From assembly GCA_949130495.1 (NCBI GenBank), contig CASBWL010000412.1, positions 62,001-126,000 of the forward strand: a stretch of DNA of 64,000 nucleotides, read 5' to 3'. Position numbers and translations under genes: made by a program. Positions 37,657 through 49,300 of this stretch are shown piece after piece (within the stretch, counting starts at the first letter, position 1; each line of letters begins with the position of its first letter). Source of the DNA: Sambucus nigra (Eukaryota; Streptophyta; Magnoliopsida; Dipsacales; Adoxaceae). The notes beneath the pieces are model-generated. The model saw only the letters and a program-made list of their open reading frames with translations, searched no databases and was not told the DNA's origin.

Positions 37657-39396
37657 CTTTGCGCGTCCCGAGCAATGTAAAAGAATGAGAGTATGAGTTA
37701 AGGACCCTTCAAAAACTTTATTGGGATAGAATACCTCTTTCGCGGGCAAGCGATTGCATTTAGCGCATGCAACAAGCCTTTAAACCTCTAGGTTACCCTA
37801 GTAGGACGAGTTGTGTCTCGTGAGGGTTTGCAGTGAATATACCCACAAAATTCGACTCAAAGAAAATTCAAAATACGCAAAAATTGTGCAATTCAAACTT
37901 TTCCAGAAAATAGTCATCATCAAGTCATATTTACAAGTCTCAACCCGTAGTGTGTGTGTGCGAAGCCAGAAATATAACCGCCAATTTCCATCGATTGATC
38001 ATTACGTTACTTATCCGAAAATTCGTTTTGATTTCAATTTCTCACGGAATGCACTCACAAACGAATCTCTCGGATTATGGCTATTCTCGCGGTATGCGTG
38101 ATATAAAGAGTAAATGTAATTGAAGAAAATTCACGCATGCAATTAGAAAGACGAAAATTTTATGGCGAAAGGATCTCTTCAACGGATTACGATTTTAAAA
38201 ACGGGAACATCGCCTCTATTTCGCGCATTTAACCTCTTATATTATCTTTTGGTGTATTAGCTCTCCACGCGGTACTCAATTTTTGCAATTTGGACTCGGT
38301 TAGGACTTTTTCGGGTTGAAGGTTGCATTTGGTAAAATGAAGGCGGTATGGAAGGTTGGAATTGGAAGTCATTCGTGATGTCCATTTGTGCATTTTTCGG
38401 GCTATTGCTCATTTTTTTCTTCTTTTTCTATTTTTTTTTCTCATTTCTTTTCTTTTCTTGCTATTTTTGTTGAGCATTCTTCTATTTTTTTCCTGCCCCC
38501 CTTTTTGTTGCACTTTTCGGACTTAAATCGCAATTCCGGCTATTTGGGTTTTTTGGGTTGTCAAACGAAAGGGAAAATTATTCGGCTCAATTTGGGTTGC
38601 AAAAGGGGTGATTTTTCGCATCTTTTTCTGGCCAATATTTTTGGGGTGACAAACGATGGCCTACTTCATTGTCCGAATTGCCAATTGCTTACCATATGCG
38701 TTTCGAGGTGAATTTAAGTTTAGAGACTAATTTGGCACGTTTTTCAAGGCAATATTGCACACATTTTTCAAAACCGATCAAAATGAAAGAATTGAGATCC
38801 TTGACAACTTATTAGCTGCTAAAAAGAACTTTGAGTTAACAATTAACTCGGATTGATTTAAAAACTCGCAAAAAGTGATAGGCTCGAATCTCACCAGGTT
38901 TGTTAATCTCCACATTTATTCGTTAAGTCGTCAATTTTCGCTCAATTTCCATCTTTGGTCAATTTCGGCTTTGTGTATGTTGAATGTTTACAATTTGAGA
39001 CTCCAATTTGAATTTTAATGATATTTTTGAAAAATTTGAAGTCCAATTTTTATTTATTTTGAACAAAAATATTTTTGAATTTTTCAAAATTTTATGATTT
39101 TTTTTTTTTTGAAATTTTTGATTTTTTTTTATTATCTAAAAAAAACATACTTGGAACGAACACGTGATCAAATCAATGAAACTAAATAATAAATGGGAAG
39201 AATATCCCACACCCCCTAACTTAAATGTTGCATTGTCCTCAATGCGAATCGAGAACAGAACATAAAGAGAGGAAAATAAAGATATTACCCAATTGGAGCG
39301 ATCCCCGATGAATGCGAGTCCATTGAATCTACAAAACATGTTAGAACCAAGCATAGAAAAAATAATAACAAAAACTCTAAACTAAAAAAAAAAAAG
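37657..39396 (-). other. 3' non-coding region of element C, homologous to that of D
   Basis: Matching blocks lie in the same order as in D: 37754-37858 (about 88% identical by eye), about 37935-38130, 38838-38950 and 39209-39240. The last block lies just before the ORF stop in C and just before the pol stop in D. The twin hairpins are at 37788-37821. No gene is visible; the plus-strand frame at 38388-38711 is poly-Phe/Ser chance coding. Confidence 0.85.
37788..37821. other. Twin hairpins in the 3' region of C
   Basis: CTAGG-TTAC-CCTAG (37788-37801) and ACGAG-TTGTGT-CTCGT (37806-37821) have the same stems as in D, while loops and spacer differ. Confidence 0.6.
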
Positions 39397-40521
39397 CTAA
39401 CTATTGTACAACCTACGATTTTCAAATTCTAATAAATTATACACTAGAAGTCGAAAAATTTGAGGGTCCACCCAAAATACAATATGACTTTGAGGGATTA
39501 ATGGTGTACCCTCACTAGGATGCATGCCTCCCGAAAAATAAGGATTTCGTTTGAACAACGGAAGGCATGTGTGAGATGGAAAAAATGAACCATCACCAAT
39601 TAAAAATTTTAACGGAATGATGGGGGGTTTGGATGATAGGTGGGACAAGTACAATTGAGATCCAAGAAAAATATAATCACCTCCCAAAGATTTTTCAAGT
39701 AGTATGGGGAGAGGGGCACACAAACATAAAGAGTCCATCTTGGAAAACAATTTAAGCATAGAGTCCTTGTCCTCAAAATCTTCTCCCCCAAAATTTTCAA
39801 CTGGATCTGGTGGAGTGACACGTCTAAGTGTATGGCCCGTAAGATGAAGCATCTCAAAAAAACATTCCCATATAAGAATCGGATCAACATCCTTAAGACA
39901 TTCATCCAGTTCTTGTAATGGATTTAATGGTTCGATAATAGTGGTGACACAAGGAGACAGTTGATCCTCAACCTCAATAGGTTTTGAAATATTTATAATA
40001 GGTTGAGATTCAAAAGTACTTGGATCACTCTCAATGATTTCGTTCTCAAAATGGTTAGGGGAAGCGCAAGTCCCGACTTTCTCTAAGCTATCCAAATAAT
40101 CATTAAACTCCTTGCAAGTTGCTCTAACTTTCAACTCTAAAGTAGCAAGGTCGTCGAATTGCTTTTTGCTAATAAGCATGAGTTCTTCCAAAGTAGGCTT
40201 CCTTGGTTCTAGCACCTCGGATTCCTCATTTGGTTGAAAACATTCTTCAACTTCAAAAATATCGGAAGGAAAATCCTCATTGGGTTCAAATAATGCATCT
40301 AACTCTTGCTCCCAATAACGATTTTTTTCCCGATATTCTTTTTCAAGTCTTTTTTCTTCAAGCAATTCATTTTGATAAATTTGGATGGCCTTAGCACTGG
40401 GCTTGTATTTTTTATACTCATCTTTAGTGATATTGATCCAATGTTTATAAATCTTGAGCTCGTCCTCCTCCTCACTATTATCATAACAATTAAACCCACC
40501 AAAGGAGTTAAAGTAAGACAT
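39397..40521 (-). CDS. Unknown 374-residue acidic protein of element C
   Basis: I do not recognise the family. The frame is intact and is the only sizeable one in the element. It starts about 115 nt after the primer site, where gag normally begins. The N-terminal half is acidic and rich in charged residues: a Glu/Asp run (17-21), a probable coiled coil at about 48-77 (NELLEEKRLEKEYREKNRYW) and a second helical stretch at about 110-148. The C-terminal half (about 215-374) is more hydrophobic and Pro-rich. There is no zinc knuckle, no D-T/S-G protease motif, no YxDD/FxDD and no integrase motif. No signal peptide or clear membrane segment is seen. It could be a diverged gag-like or accessory protein, or a captured host sequence. 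Confidence 0.7.
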   Translation of the reverse strand: MSYFNSFGGFNCYDNSEEEDELKIYKHWINITKDEYKKYKPSAKAIQIYQNELLEEKRLEKEYREKNRYWEQELDALFEPNEDFPSDIFEVEECFQPNEESEVLEPRKPTLEELMLISKKQFDDLATLELKVRATCKEFNDYLDSLEKVGTCASPNHFENEIIESDPSTFESQPIINISKPIEVEDQLSPCVTTIIEPLNPLQELDECLKDVDPILIWECFFEMLHLTGHTLRRVTPPDPVENFGGEDFEDKDSMLKLFSKMDSLCLCAPLPILLEKSLGGDYIFLGSQLYLSHLSSKPPIIPLKFLIGDGSFFPSHTCLPLFKRNPYFSGGMHPSEGTPLIPQSHIVFWVDPQIFRLLVYNLLEFENRRLYNS

Positions 40522-40635
40522 TTCAAATTGGGCAATTCAAAAACGTGACACCCATATTTTTGGATTTTCTTTTTTTTTTTTTTTTTTTAAAGATCAAATT
40601 CGGGATTAACCAACCTAACCTAAAGTCTACCTAAT
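40522..40635 (-). other. Short leader of element C
   Basis: Only about 115 nt separate primer site and ORF start, with an A-rich run (minus strand) near 40570-40590. This contrasts with 1.4 kb in D. Confidence 0.7.
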
Positions 40636-40653
40636 TCCCCGGCAACGGCGCCA
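40636..40653 (-). promoter_or_regulatory. Primer binding site of element C (tRNA-Asp)
   Basis: The minus strand reads TGGCGCCGTTGCCGGGGA, the same 18 bases as in D, six bases from the LTR. Confidence 0.93.
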
Positions 40654-40659
40654 TTAACT

Positions 40660-42232
40660 TGACACGACTCAGAATGTGTCTCTAAAGTGTGTACTCTATA
40701 GGCTCAAGTGCAAGCTTGTCGTTCAAGTAATAATCCGACAAGTCGGGTATCGATCCTCAGGGAAAAAGGACAACGAGAGTTGTGACGACGGAATAAGACT
40801 GAGGAATCCTAACGATGACTCTAAAAAGAAAAGAAAAGATTGATTTTTGGTTTTTGGGATTGATTAAACTAAATGCAATTATGAAATTATGATGAAATAT
40901 GCAACTAACTAAATTATCTAAATGAAGAATGAAGAATTAAATTGAACTTTTTAACTAAATGATGAGAAAATAGGATGGGACTACAATCCCCCAACCCTAG
41001 TGTAATGCAGTGACAACGTCAATCATAAATTTATCCGATTAATTCAAACCCGGAATTTAGTACTCCAAAGCATTATGTATACGAGGTTCAAGCCCGCGTC
41101 ATACCTAATCTGAGGATGAGTAAATCGGTATCGCGGTAATTACAGTCAAATTGTACTCTAAATCATCACGAGTACCCAGAGGCAAACGAGATATAAAGAT
41201 CTACAATTCTTAAGAAATTACGCGATACGATTTAAATTAATCATTAAATTCAGCGGATCGACGTTATACACACGCACTAACACATCAGGTTGGGTTCATG
41301 CATCCCAACCTTGAAAAACCTAGCCGGACATGTTAAATGGACTAATGCATGAAATAATAACGTTGCATGTGTATGAATTCATGATAAAACTAAATCTAAA
41401 CATGTAAATACGTATTATGAATGCGAAAACAAGTTGAATCTAATGGGAAAACAAAGCATGCAAGAACAATAATAAGAAACAAGAATTTTGAATTAAAACT
41501 AGAAAAGCAAACCCGAAACAATGAATTCTTGAAGTAATTTTAGCCCTTGATGTTCCTAGATGTTCCTACTTGTTATGGAGCTTTTACATGAATGAAATCT
41601 GAATAAAAAGAGTCCTAATGACTAAATATATAGGCTAAGGGTCGTTTAGAAGAGTCCCCAAAACATAAAACTCTTTTGGCTAAAAGATAAGCACAAAATA
41701 AAAATCCCGTATCTGCCAATTTGTCACCCTTAGAAAGCGTGACTAATTTCGTAACGGATCTGGAGCGTGACTAATTTCGTAACGGATCTGGTGCGTGACA
41801 AATGGGCGGACCGGTTTTTTCTCAGCTTCGGTTCGGTTTGGGTCTGACAGCTTTTTTCTTGAATTTCTTCTCAACTTCAAATGGGCATAACTTCTTCACC
41901 GTAACTCGGATTGAGGTGCCGTTTTTTCCAGTGTTCTTGTAATTGAAAGCTCTTCAACTTTCCAGTTGGACCTACCTCCGAACTAAGGCTAAAAAATTAC
42001 GAAAATGCCCCTCAACTCCCCGATTCTTGGTTTCTTTCACTATTTTGAGTTCTCTTTGGCACTAACTTGCATGAAATATCTGTAAAACACATAAGAGATA
42101 CACAAAATACGAAATACTTGCCAAAAAGGGTTAGTATCATAGATATGAGATAAATCCAAGCTATTTACACCGCACGGGATCATAAAAATACAGAAATTAA
42201 GGAGATAAATGTGAAGAATTTATGCCTAATCA
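40660..42232 (-). repeat. 5' LTR of element C
   Basis: It has the same length as the 3' LTR. Differences seen by eye include 41351 (G for A) and a cluster near 41967-42048. Confidence 0.95.
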
Positions 42233-42614
42233 GGTATTTTTGGAAATTTACAATATTTATTAAAATAATAAAATAAACATGTGTAGGAAATAAAGTAGGT
42301 GGATGGTGGGTGGATGTATTAATGGAGAAAATCTAGTGTGGATTTTTTTTAGAAGAAGAATAGAAAAGAAATGAATAAAACATGATTTAAAAAGAATTAT
42401 TTATGAAGAAATTATTAAAGAAAGAATGGTAGGGGGTGGAAAGTGAAAATAGGGACACATAGGGTAGTAGGAGCAATGCTCAAGGAAGAAAAAAACTGCC
42501 AAAATGAGCTGCCTTTCGGCAGAAAAAGAGGGAAAAAGGACCTGCCGAGTTGGCTCACTGGGTTGGCGAGTTGACTCGCTGAAGAAAAGGATTTTCGTCC
42601 AAAAAGTGAATATC

Positions 42615-42687
42615 AAGCAGCAGGAATCGAACTCTTGACCTCCCTTGGGAAAAACACGCCCCTAGCCAGCTGAACCAACCGCACATT
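42615..42687 (-). repeat. tRNA-derived segment, second copy (5' LTR of D)
   Basis: This is the partner of 25888-25958 with two base changes. Confidence 0.5.
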
Positions 42688-43345
42688 CATTAAGTAAACC
42701 GCGCGAAATATATTTAACCCTAATATCTGACCAACTTTTCAAAATTACAAACAAAACCCCAAACTCAATATCTTCTTCATACGACTTCCGATTGACGAAC
42801 CGTAAGAACCGACGTGATCCTCATTTCGGGAAAAATAATATTTCAGAACTGTTCGGGTCACGGGGTTTGACTTCGGGTTTGACCCGGGGCATTGACTTTT
42901 GACTTTCTTTCGGCTTCGAACTTTGAACGACCATAACTTCTTCATTTCAACTCCGATTGATTCGCCATTTGAACCCAGGCGTCCCTTGATTCAAGACCTT
43001 CAATTTTCATGTTTATCCGAGTCCAAAATAAATCTTTTGAATTTATACTTTTGCCCCTGAAGTTGCGTAGGTTCTCCTTTTCATGTTCAATTTGCGTCCC
43101 GTCATCGCCACCTTCTTTCTAAACCTGTCAATACTCAAAAACAACCTTGTACAAGATATTAGCAGCGAGTATTTAAGGTTGTGAAGTCCTCATAATTGCA
43201 TTTATTAACCCCATTTATTCTAAAATTTGTATTTTTCTTTAAAATAGCAAAAATGGCTATAAAAGCTGTTTATTTACAATGCAACGGGGTTAACAAGTCC
43301 TAGATTTGGGTGTAAATAATACAAAATAATGCACTCATCAATAGG

Positions 43346-44198
43346 AAGAATTAAATTTTGCAGATTAGGAAAACCCATGTGTGAGTATTACCCCGAAGAA
43401 ATAAGGCCCGTTGTTTAGAGAAGATCATTACGTGTCGAACGTTTACAATGGTCGTGCAGATATAAAGTTAGACTTTATGTTGCAAGGTAGTTATAAAAAA
43501 GGTTAAAATGGTATGACGAATTGAATGTCGTGTGAGAATGACGATAATTCAAGCATTTATGTTCAACGAGAGCTAGCACACCCGAGATGGGTTGAAAGGT
43601 TGTGGAAAGTCATTTAAAAGGTACCTCTTGATGAAAAGGATACCAAATTGTTGTGAGAAAGTAGAGCGGAATCTTACTCGAACGAGTGTTGAAGAGTGGC
43701 TTGCACATGATTGTATTGTTAGAATACTCCAAGGAAAGACGGAGTATATGTAGTACTAAATTCCGAAATATTATATGAGAGTTAGTACTTTGATTATTCA
43801 GTATAGGGAATGTACCTTGGAGATTACGAGAGAGATAGTAATCTGAATATTTATACAATACGTAGCGATGAGAATAGAATAAGTACGAGATGTGTATGAT
43901 TAGATTGGGAATATGCCTATGAATCTTAATAGGATGTGTGTATGCCTATTATATGATATTATTGATTAAGTGCGCTAATGGGTGTTAACCCGGGGGTGCA
44001 GGAATAGTATATATATGAATAGAGATGATGAGAATATATATATATATATATGAGCTTATGCTTTGAGATGGGTGCAATATAGTGGGATACCATTGTGTTA
44101 AGTTATATCTAAATTTGGTTAAGCTAGGACGTAGTCTATATACCGATCCTAGAGTACTATTACAGGCTATATCTGAATTTCAAGGATGAAATTCTATT
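43346..44198 (+). other. Element B interior, right part, non-coding
   Basis: This continues the B interior after D. No pol motif or sizeable open frame is found on either strand. It leads into the polypurine tract. Confidence 0.65.
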
Positions 44199-44213
44199 GT
44201 AAGGGGGGGAGTA
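44199..44213 (+). promoter_or_regulatory. Polypurine tract of element B
   Basis: GTAAGGGGGGGAGTA lies immediately before the right LTR and resembles the tract of A. Confidence 0.9.
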
Positions 44214-46669
44214 TGTAATACCCCGTACTTTTAAAGATATTTAAATTACACGATGGATGTAATTTGGTAATTTGAAGAATTATTATGAATAGTAATTCTG
44301 GGATTAATGAGTGAAATTAAATAAATTCAATATTATTAAGTGAATAGTAAATATTAGTTTTCGAGTGACAGATTAATATTTACGTGGATTATATTTTGAG
44401 ACTAAGTATATGAGTATATTATTTTTATTACATGTCGCAGTTGGGTAAAGCGACAAAGGGAAATATTTTAAATTGGAAAACATGCGTATTGAACGTGTTG
44501 GGTCAAACTAGTGAATTTTAGTTAAGTGAATCGGATGGAGATTTAGACTGTGCCATTGGATTCAGAATGGCCTAGATAGTCAAAATAGTGTATCCGGGGG
44601 TAGTATTTGGGTTCCGTGCATTTTTGGACTAGTAGGGACTCGTAAATGAGTACACGAGTCATTTAACAATTGGGTATATACCAAATTTCGAGTTTAATAA
44701 GGGGAAAGACCTTATTTCCCCCACATATCAGCCCTAAGAGAGAGAGAGAGAAGAGAGAAAGAAGATAAGAAAGAAGAAGAAAGAAAAGAGAAGAAAATAA
44801 GAGATTTCCAGCCAAAATTCGCGGGAATCGACTCGGGGTCGTCGGATTTAATCCACGAGGCAAGTGTTTAACTTTCTTTATGATTAAGTGTGATTAATTT
44901 CTCATATTGTAGTTGGTATATAAATAAAGATTTTTGGGTGGAAATTTCGTGGATCAAAGGGGGTTTTCGAAAGATTAAAATGGATATAACTCGATTAATA
45001 CCCAATTTGGGAAACATGGAATTTATTGAAATTAATTGTTGAAAATGGGTTCTAGGATGATTAGAACCCTTTCTATATGTGTATTTATGGTTGCTTGAGG
45101 TTGAATGATGATGAGAGAGGAGATAAAAAGCTTGGAGGTGCTTTAATGGAGGTTTGGATTTTTTAAGAAGAAGGTGAATAGTGACCAGCGTCACTTCCGG
45201 ACTATGTCGGCTAGGAAGACAGCCGATTCAGCTCTCGTTCAAAACATAAAAGTTGTAGATCTATTTGATACGGTCGCGTGGGAACTGACCGCGTATTTTT
45301 CTTATTTGTTTTAAATTAGTTATGATTTTTCTAAGATGGCTGTTTTGGGGTTGAAACCATCAACATGGAAATCAAATCGAAAATTGGAAATATAAAGGCT
45401 AGAATTGTTTGGAGATAAATATTTGGGGTTCCTAAAAATAGTGTGGGGACTTGTAAATATTTGTTTTTGAGTAAGGCGTGTACCTTGGGTTAGTTGAAAG
45501 TAAAATCCAAGATTTGCCCAAATAAGGGTGCTTGTGAGGAATAATACTTAAAGGGGTATTTAGGTGTGATTTGAATAATAAATAAAAGAGTACGTATTGG
45601 GGGTAATATTTTAAGGGTGTGGCTGCTTGTATTATTATGAATGGAAATATTCGAGGTTATTGGCTATCGTTATAAGAATTTGGAAATTATATCCATAGTA
45701 TATTGAGAGAATATATAAATAATATATATACTATGTCGTTAAAGTATATATATATTATGAGATGAATGAATATATCGGGGTTGTTGATATTATCATTGTG
45801 CAGTGAGAAAAGCTCGGAAATAAAATATTAGGGATTAGTCAAAAATTGATAAATGTGTAGGATATTCGAGATATAAATACACTATGTAGGGGATCTATTA
45901 TATGGGTTGTGCGTATGCCCAGATGTTATTATATACATGGGTTAAATAATTGCCTGTGGGGAATTATGTATAGGTGAGATAAATACCTATCATTATAATA
46001 TGGTTGTGTGAATACCTAACTGATGATATATTTATATAGGTGGGATGTGTACCTATATTATTGTTTATTATGTGTATGACATACCTACCATACTTGCTAT
46101 CTAGGGAGGTTGGCGTTCGAAAGAGGACAATCTTATCCCGTGATGCCTTCGGGGGGATTTTAGATTTGGTACCTCAAGAGCATGGAACCTAGGTACGGGC
46201 TATCTGAGAGAATGATAGTGTTGACGGTCATATGGGTGCGTAGGTATGTGCGTAGCCCATAGGCTTGGAACCATGTTCGCCTCCAATATATGTGATTTGT
46301 ATTGTTACAGTTCCTGAGTGATGTGGAACATGTGATCCTTTAGTATGAGATGTACTTGGATTGGATAACAGAGTATGTGAGCACCGCTGTTAAGCCTACG
46401 GGTGCCAGATATGGATATATGTATTGAGATTAACATATATGTGTACTTGAGATAATCCACAGATGCCTAGTAAATGAGAATGGCTAAGCTATTTATATTA
46501 TAGCTCGGTGGATGATTAATATACTTGTTGCGTATAGTATATTGTTTATATATATGAGATGAGATATCATATAACTTAACCTTATATAAAGTGAAAAGAA
46601 TGAATAAAGTGTGTACCACTTTCGGTATATGAATATCCAGATTTATATGAATGTGAATCATAGGTTCTA

Positions 46670-46671
<2 letters not shown>

Positions 46672-46752
<81 letters not shown>
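46672..46752. repeat. (AT)n microsatellite in the 3' LTR of B
   Basis: About 40 AT dinucleotides replace a short ATATATATAT in the 5' LTR (near 21046). Confidence 0.95.
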
Positions 46753-46754
<2 letters not shown>

Positions 46755-46827
46755 GATGGTATAAATGTAGTATGTACTGAACGCCTAATGGATCCCGACG
46801 ATCAACATTGTCACGTAGTAGTGTATC

Positions 46828-46845
46828 GGGGGGGGGGGGGGGGGG
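46828..46845. repeat. Poly-G run in the 3' LTR of B
   Basis: Eighteen consecutive G stand where the 5' LTR has a run of about six (near 21129). Confidence 0.9.
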
Positions 46846-47186
46846 AGGTCCTTATTTGGATATCTCTTCGCGAGACACTCCACCCACGAACGCAACGTAA
46901 TGTTGGGAATGGGGAGAAGTTTAGTCATTAATACTCAAATTTATGAGGATTATTAGAAGATGGGTAAATACATTAGTTAGGCAGGGTAGCTTAACTAGGT
47001 TATTTTAAAAGGTATGCGATAGTTGTGCACTATTAGAGGAGGGGTGAGATGTATCTCATGTGGGAGCGATACCAGTTTAAATATGAGAAATAACATATTT
47101 TAAAATATGGATTTTAAGCACTTGCTAAAATGTTTTCAAAACTCGGGCTCTGACCCGTTTCTCTATTTTCCCCTCTTGCTATATCT

Positions 47187-47336
<150 letters not shown>

Positions 47337-47787
47337 AGACACAGGGACGTCTGGATGATGATTCTTTCGAGTCAGACGTTTTCTTCAGCAGCTATGGATG
47401 CAAGCAGGTTTATTGTAGACGCTTCTATCATTGAGATCTAGATAAGAGGTATTGTAGAAACATTCGGGCTGATGGCCCAACTGTACTCATTTATTCTTTA
47501 TCGTCTTTTAGTACGGCATTCGATTTGGTTGTATTATTGTACCGAGTGTTCGGTTAGTTTATTTTATTTCATTTCAATTATTGCATATAAACTGTTGTTA
47601 TTGTTTTATTTAAATTGTTTGGTTAAAAAGATTTGTTAAATTAAAATTTTGACGCCGGACTAATAGGATATTAGTAATTAAATTGGTTTGTGATAGTGAT
47701 GTTAAGAATGAACCATATGAGACTCCCGTTTTAATTTGATATAGGAGTGATCATCCGATATTTTATTAGGCGGGGTGTCACAGTAGG

Positions 47788-48322
47788 AAGACAATTTGAT
47801 CGACTAAGATAATCACATTCAAGTTATAGTATCGTTGAATTGATACGGATAAAAGGTAATTTTAATTACTGTTTATTGATTAATATCATTATTTTTTATA
47901 CTAGATTTATTTGTAGTGGTGTTAAGAGGTTGAGGGTGAGCCAATTAAAAACCCGGATTGTCCATTGGTTATTGTAGTATAGTTTCAGGATTAATTTATG
48001 AGAAAATATGTATACTTGTTTATATGAATTTTAGTTAAATTATTGATATGTTTGTTTGTGTTAATTAATTCATGTCCTTCGGAAGTATTTTATGCCACTA
48101 ATTTGATTTACTATTCGATTATGATTTTATTTTGTGATATATGTAACATACCCAATTAATTTAAACATGTATAACCTTTGAAAAAATCGATAATTTCATC
48201 CAAGTATATCTCATGGGAATATGAAGCACGAACACGGATACGGGTGTCGTGTCCGACACGTCACGGACACGCTGACATAACAAACATAGAAAAAACAGGA
48301 CATGCCATTGCAAAGACATGAC

Positions 48323-48367
<45 letters not shown>

Positions 48368-48868
48368 AGCGGAATGTCCGTTCCTGAAGGCACATCAAAA
48401 AAATTTCAAAACGGCAAAAATTTTGTTCCGCAACAAAACATGCAAAATACATGTTAAGAAATACTCAAAATGGCTTATAATTCCATCGTATATTAAAGAA
48501 ATACCTAAAATAGTATCCAAATTAATACAAAAACTCAAATTCAAATAATACAAACAACTTTTATACATTTGAAACCAAAATAATACACATGATTTAAATT
48601 GGAACATAAAAACACACTTACCCCATGAATATTTAATATTTTCGAACAAATGAGATATACAACCTGTGAGTATCAAGTATCCCCAGGGGGGGGGTATGAA
48701 TACAAATTTTCATTGTGAGGACCTATAAACAATGAAAAAATTCCGACACGTGTGCAACACCAGTAAGAGTTTATAGGTTGATTGTCCTTAGAAACTCAAC
48801 ATGCTTTACAAAAGACAGTTTATCATCCATTCTGTAAGTGATGAAGTACATCATGAAAGATATTTTGA
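47788..48868. other. CACTA interior after element B, non-coding
   Basis: No convincing gene. A (TA)n(CA)n microsatellite lies at about 48326-48366, and a GC-rich stretch with GTGTCGTGTCCGACACG near 48246-48262 stands out in otherwise AT-rich DNA. Confidence 0.5.
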
Positions 48869-49300
48869 TCACCCACCTCGCATATGGGCACCCAGTTCAT
48901 CAAACTGTTCATCCGCTTCTACAGTATCGTCTAAAAGACGAACTGCATCGAGTTTCTATTTCAAGATATCAATGGCATTGAGCTCCAACTGAGAAGATTT
49001 GACCGCACCTGTGGACTCAACTGTGAATATAAAATTGTCTTCTTTGGGATAGATTTCTTTAAGTACCGGCTTCCCCATAGTGCCCACTTTCTTGAGCACT
49101 TCATCGCCGTACGTGTATGACTCAGGGTTAACCATAATAACCTTTTGGGTGTCAAGATCAATGTCAAACACTTTGATAGGACTACTTTCAAACAAACCTG
49201 TTTTCTCCTCGAGTGTTAAAATCTCCATCTCTTCATTGATATGAATCTGAAGTTCATACATGAAAGTAACAGTTTCAGCAGGTCACCACTTTAAGTTTGA
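48869..49300 (-). pseudogene. NRPB3: 3' fragment of an RNA polymerase subunit RPB3 gene, captured in the CACTA element
   Basis: The translation matches the C-terminal ~140 residues of plant RPB3, the ~320-residue alpha-like subunit of nuclear RNA polymerase II. Key matches are KVFDIDLDTQKVIMVNPESY, TYGDEVLKKVGTMGKPVLKE, NFIFTVESTGAVKSSQLELN and the exact C-terminus ELGAHMRGG followed by a stop at 48869-48871. Two in-frame stops (49283-49285 and 48956-48958) break it. The start is missing; homology fades near 49300 and I found no further exons. The fragment lies within the CACTA element and is antisense to the plus strand. It cannot encode a working subunit. Confidence 0.85.

Larger units (their letters stand above)
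36066..42232 (-). mobile_element. Element C: young non-autonomous LTR retrotransposon with one unknown ORF
   Basis: Two 1573-bp LTRs (36066-37638 and 40660-42232) start TGACACGACTC and end GCCTAATCA on the plus strand. They differ at roughly seven sites (about 0.5%). The target GGTAT is at 36061-36065 and 42233-42237. The 3.0 kb interior has a tRNA-Asp primer site, one 374-codon open frame, 1.75 kb of non-coding sequence and a polypurine tract. There is no protease, RT, RNase H or integrase, so it needed proteins in trans. The primer site and 3' region match element D, making an Athila-type element the likely helper. Confidence 0.93.
24609..43340 (-). mobile_element. Element D: nearly intact Athila-type Ty3/gypsy retrotransposon, split by C
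   Basis: The LTRs are exactly 2005 bp each once element C is removed from the right one. They read TGTTGTCAATTTT to GCACTCATCA on the plus strand and differ at about eight sites (0.4%). The target ATAGG is at 24604-24608 and 43341-43345. Order on the minus strand: LTR, tRNA-Asp primer site, 1.4 kb leader, gag-pol, 1.6 kb 3' non-coding region, polypurine tract, LTR. The coding region has one stop and one frameshift. tRNA-Asp priming, the DLGAS protease motif and FMDD in the RT point to Athila. No env-like gene is seen. Without C it is about 12.6 kb. Confidence 0.95.
35164..43340 (-). repeat. 5' LTR of element D, interrupted by element C
   Basis: The LTR is 35164-36065 plus 42238-43340; together they are 2005 bp, the same as the other copy. 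Element C and its GGTAT duplication lie between. The interruption is about 25 bp upstream of the TATA box at 36035-36041 in element orientation, so the U3 upstream part is now 6 kb away. Confidence 0.95.

Noticed and set aside
38388..38711. Plus-strand 107-codon frame in C
   Set aside because: It is T-rich chance coding on the wrong strand and is not conserved as a frame in D.
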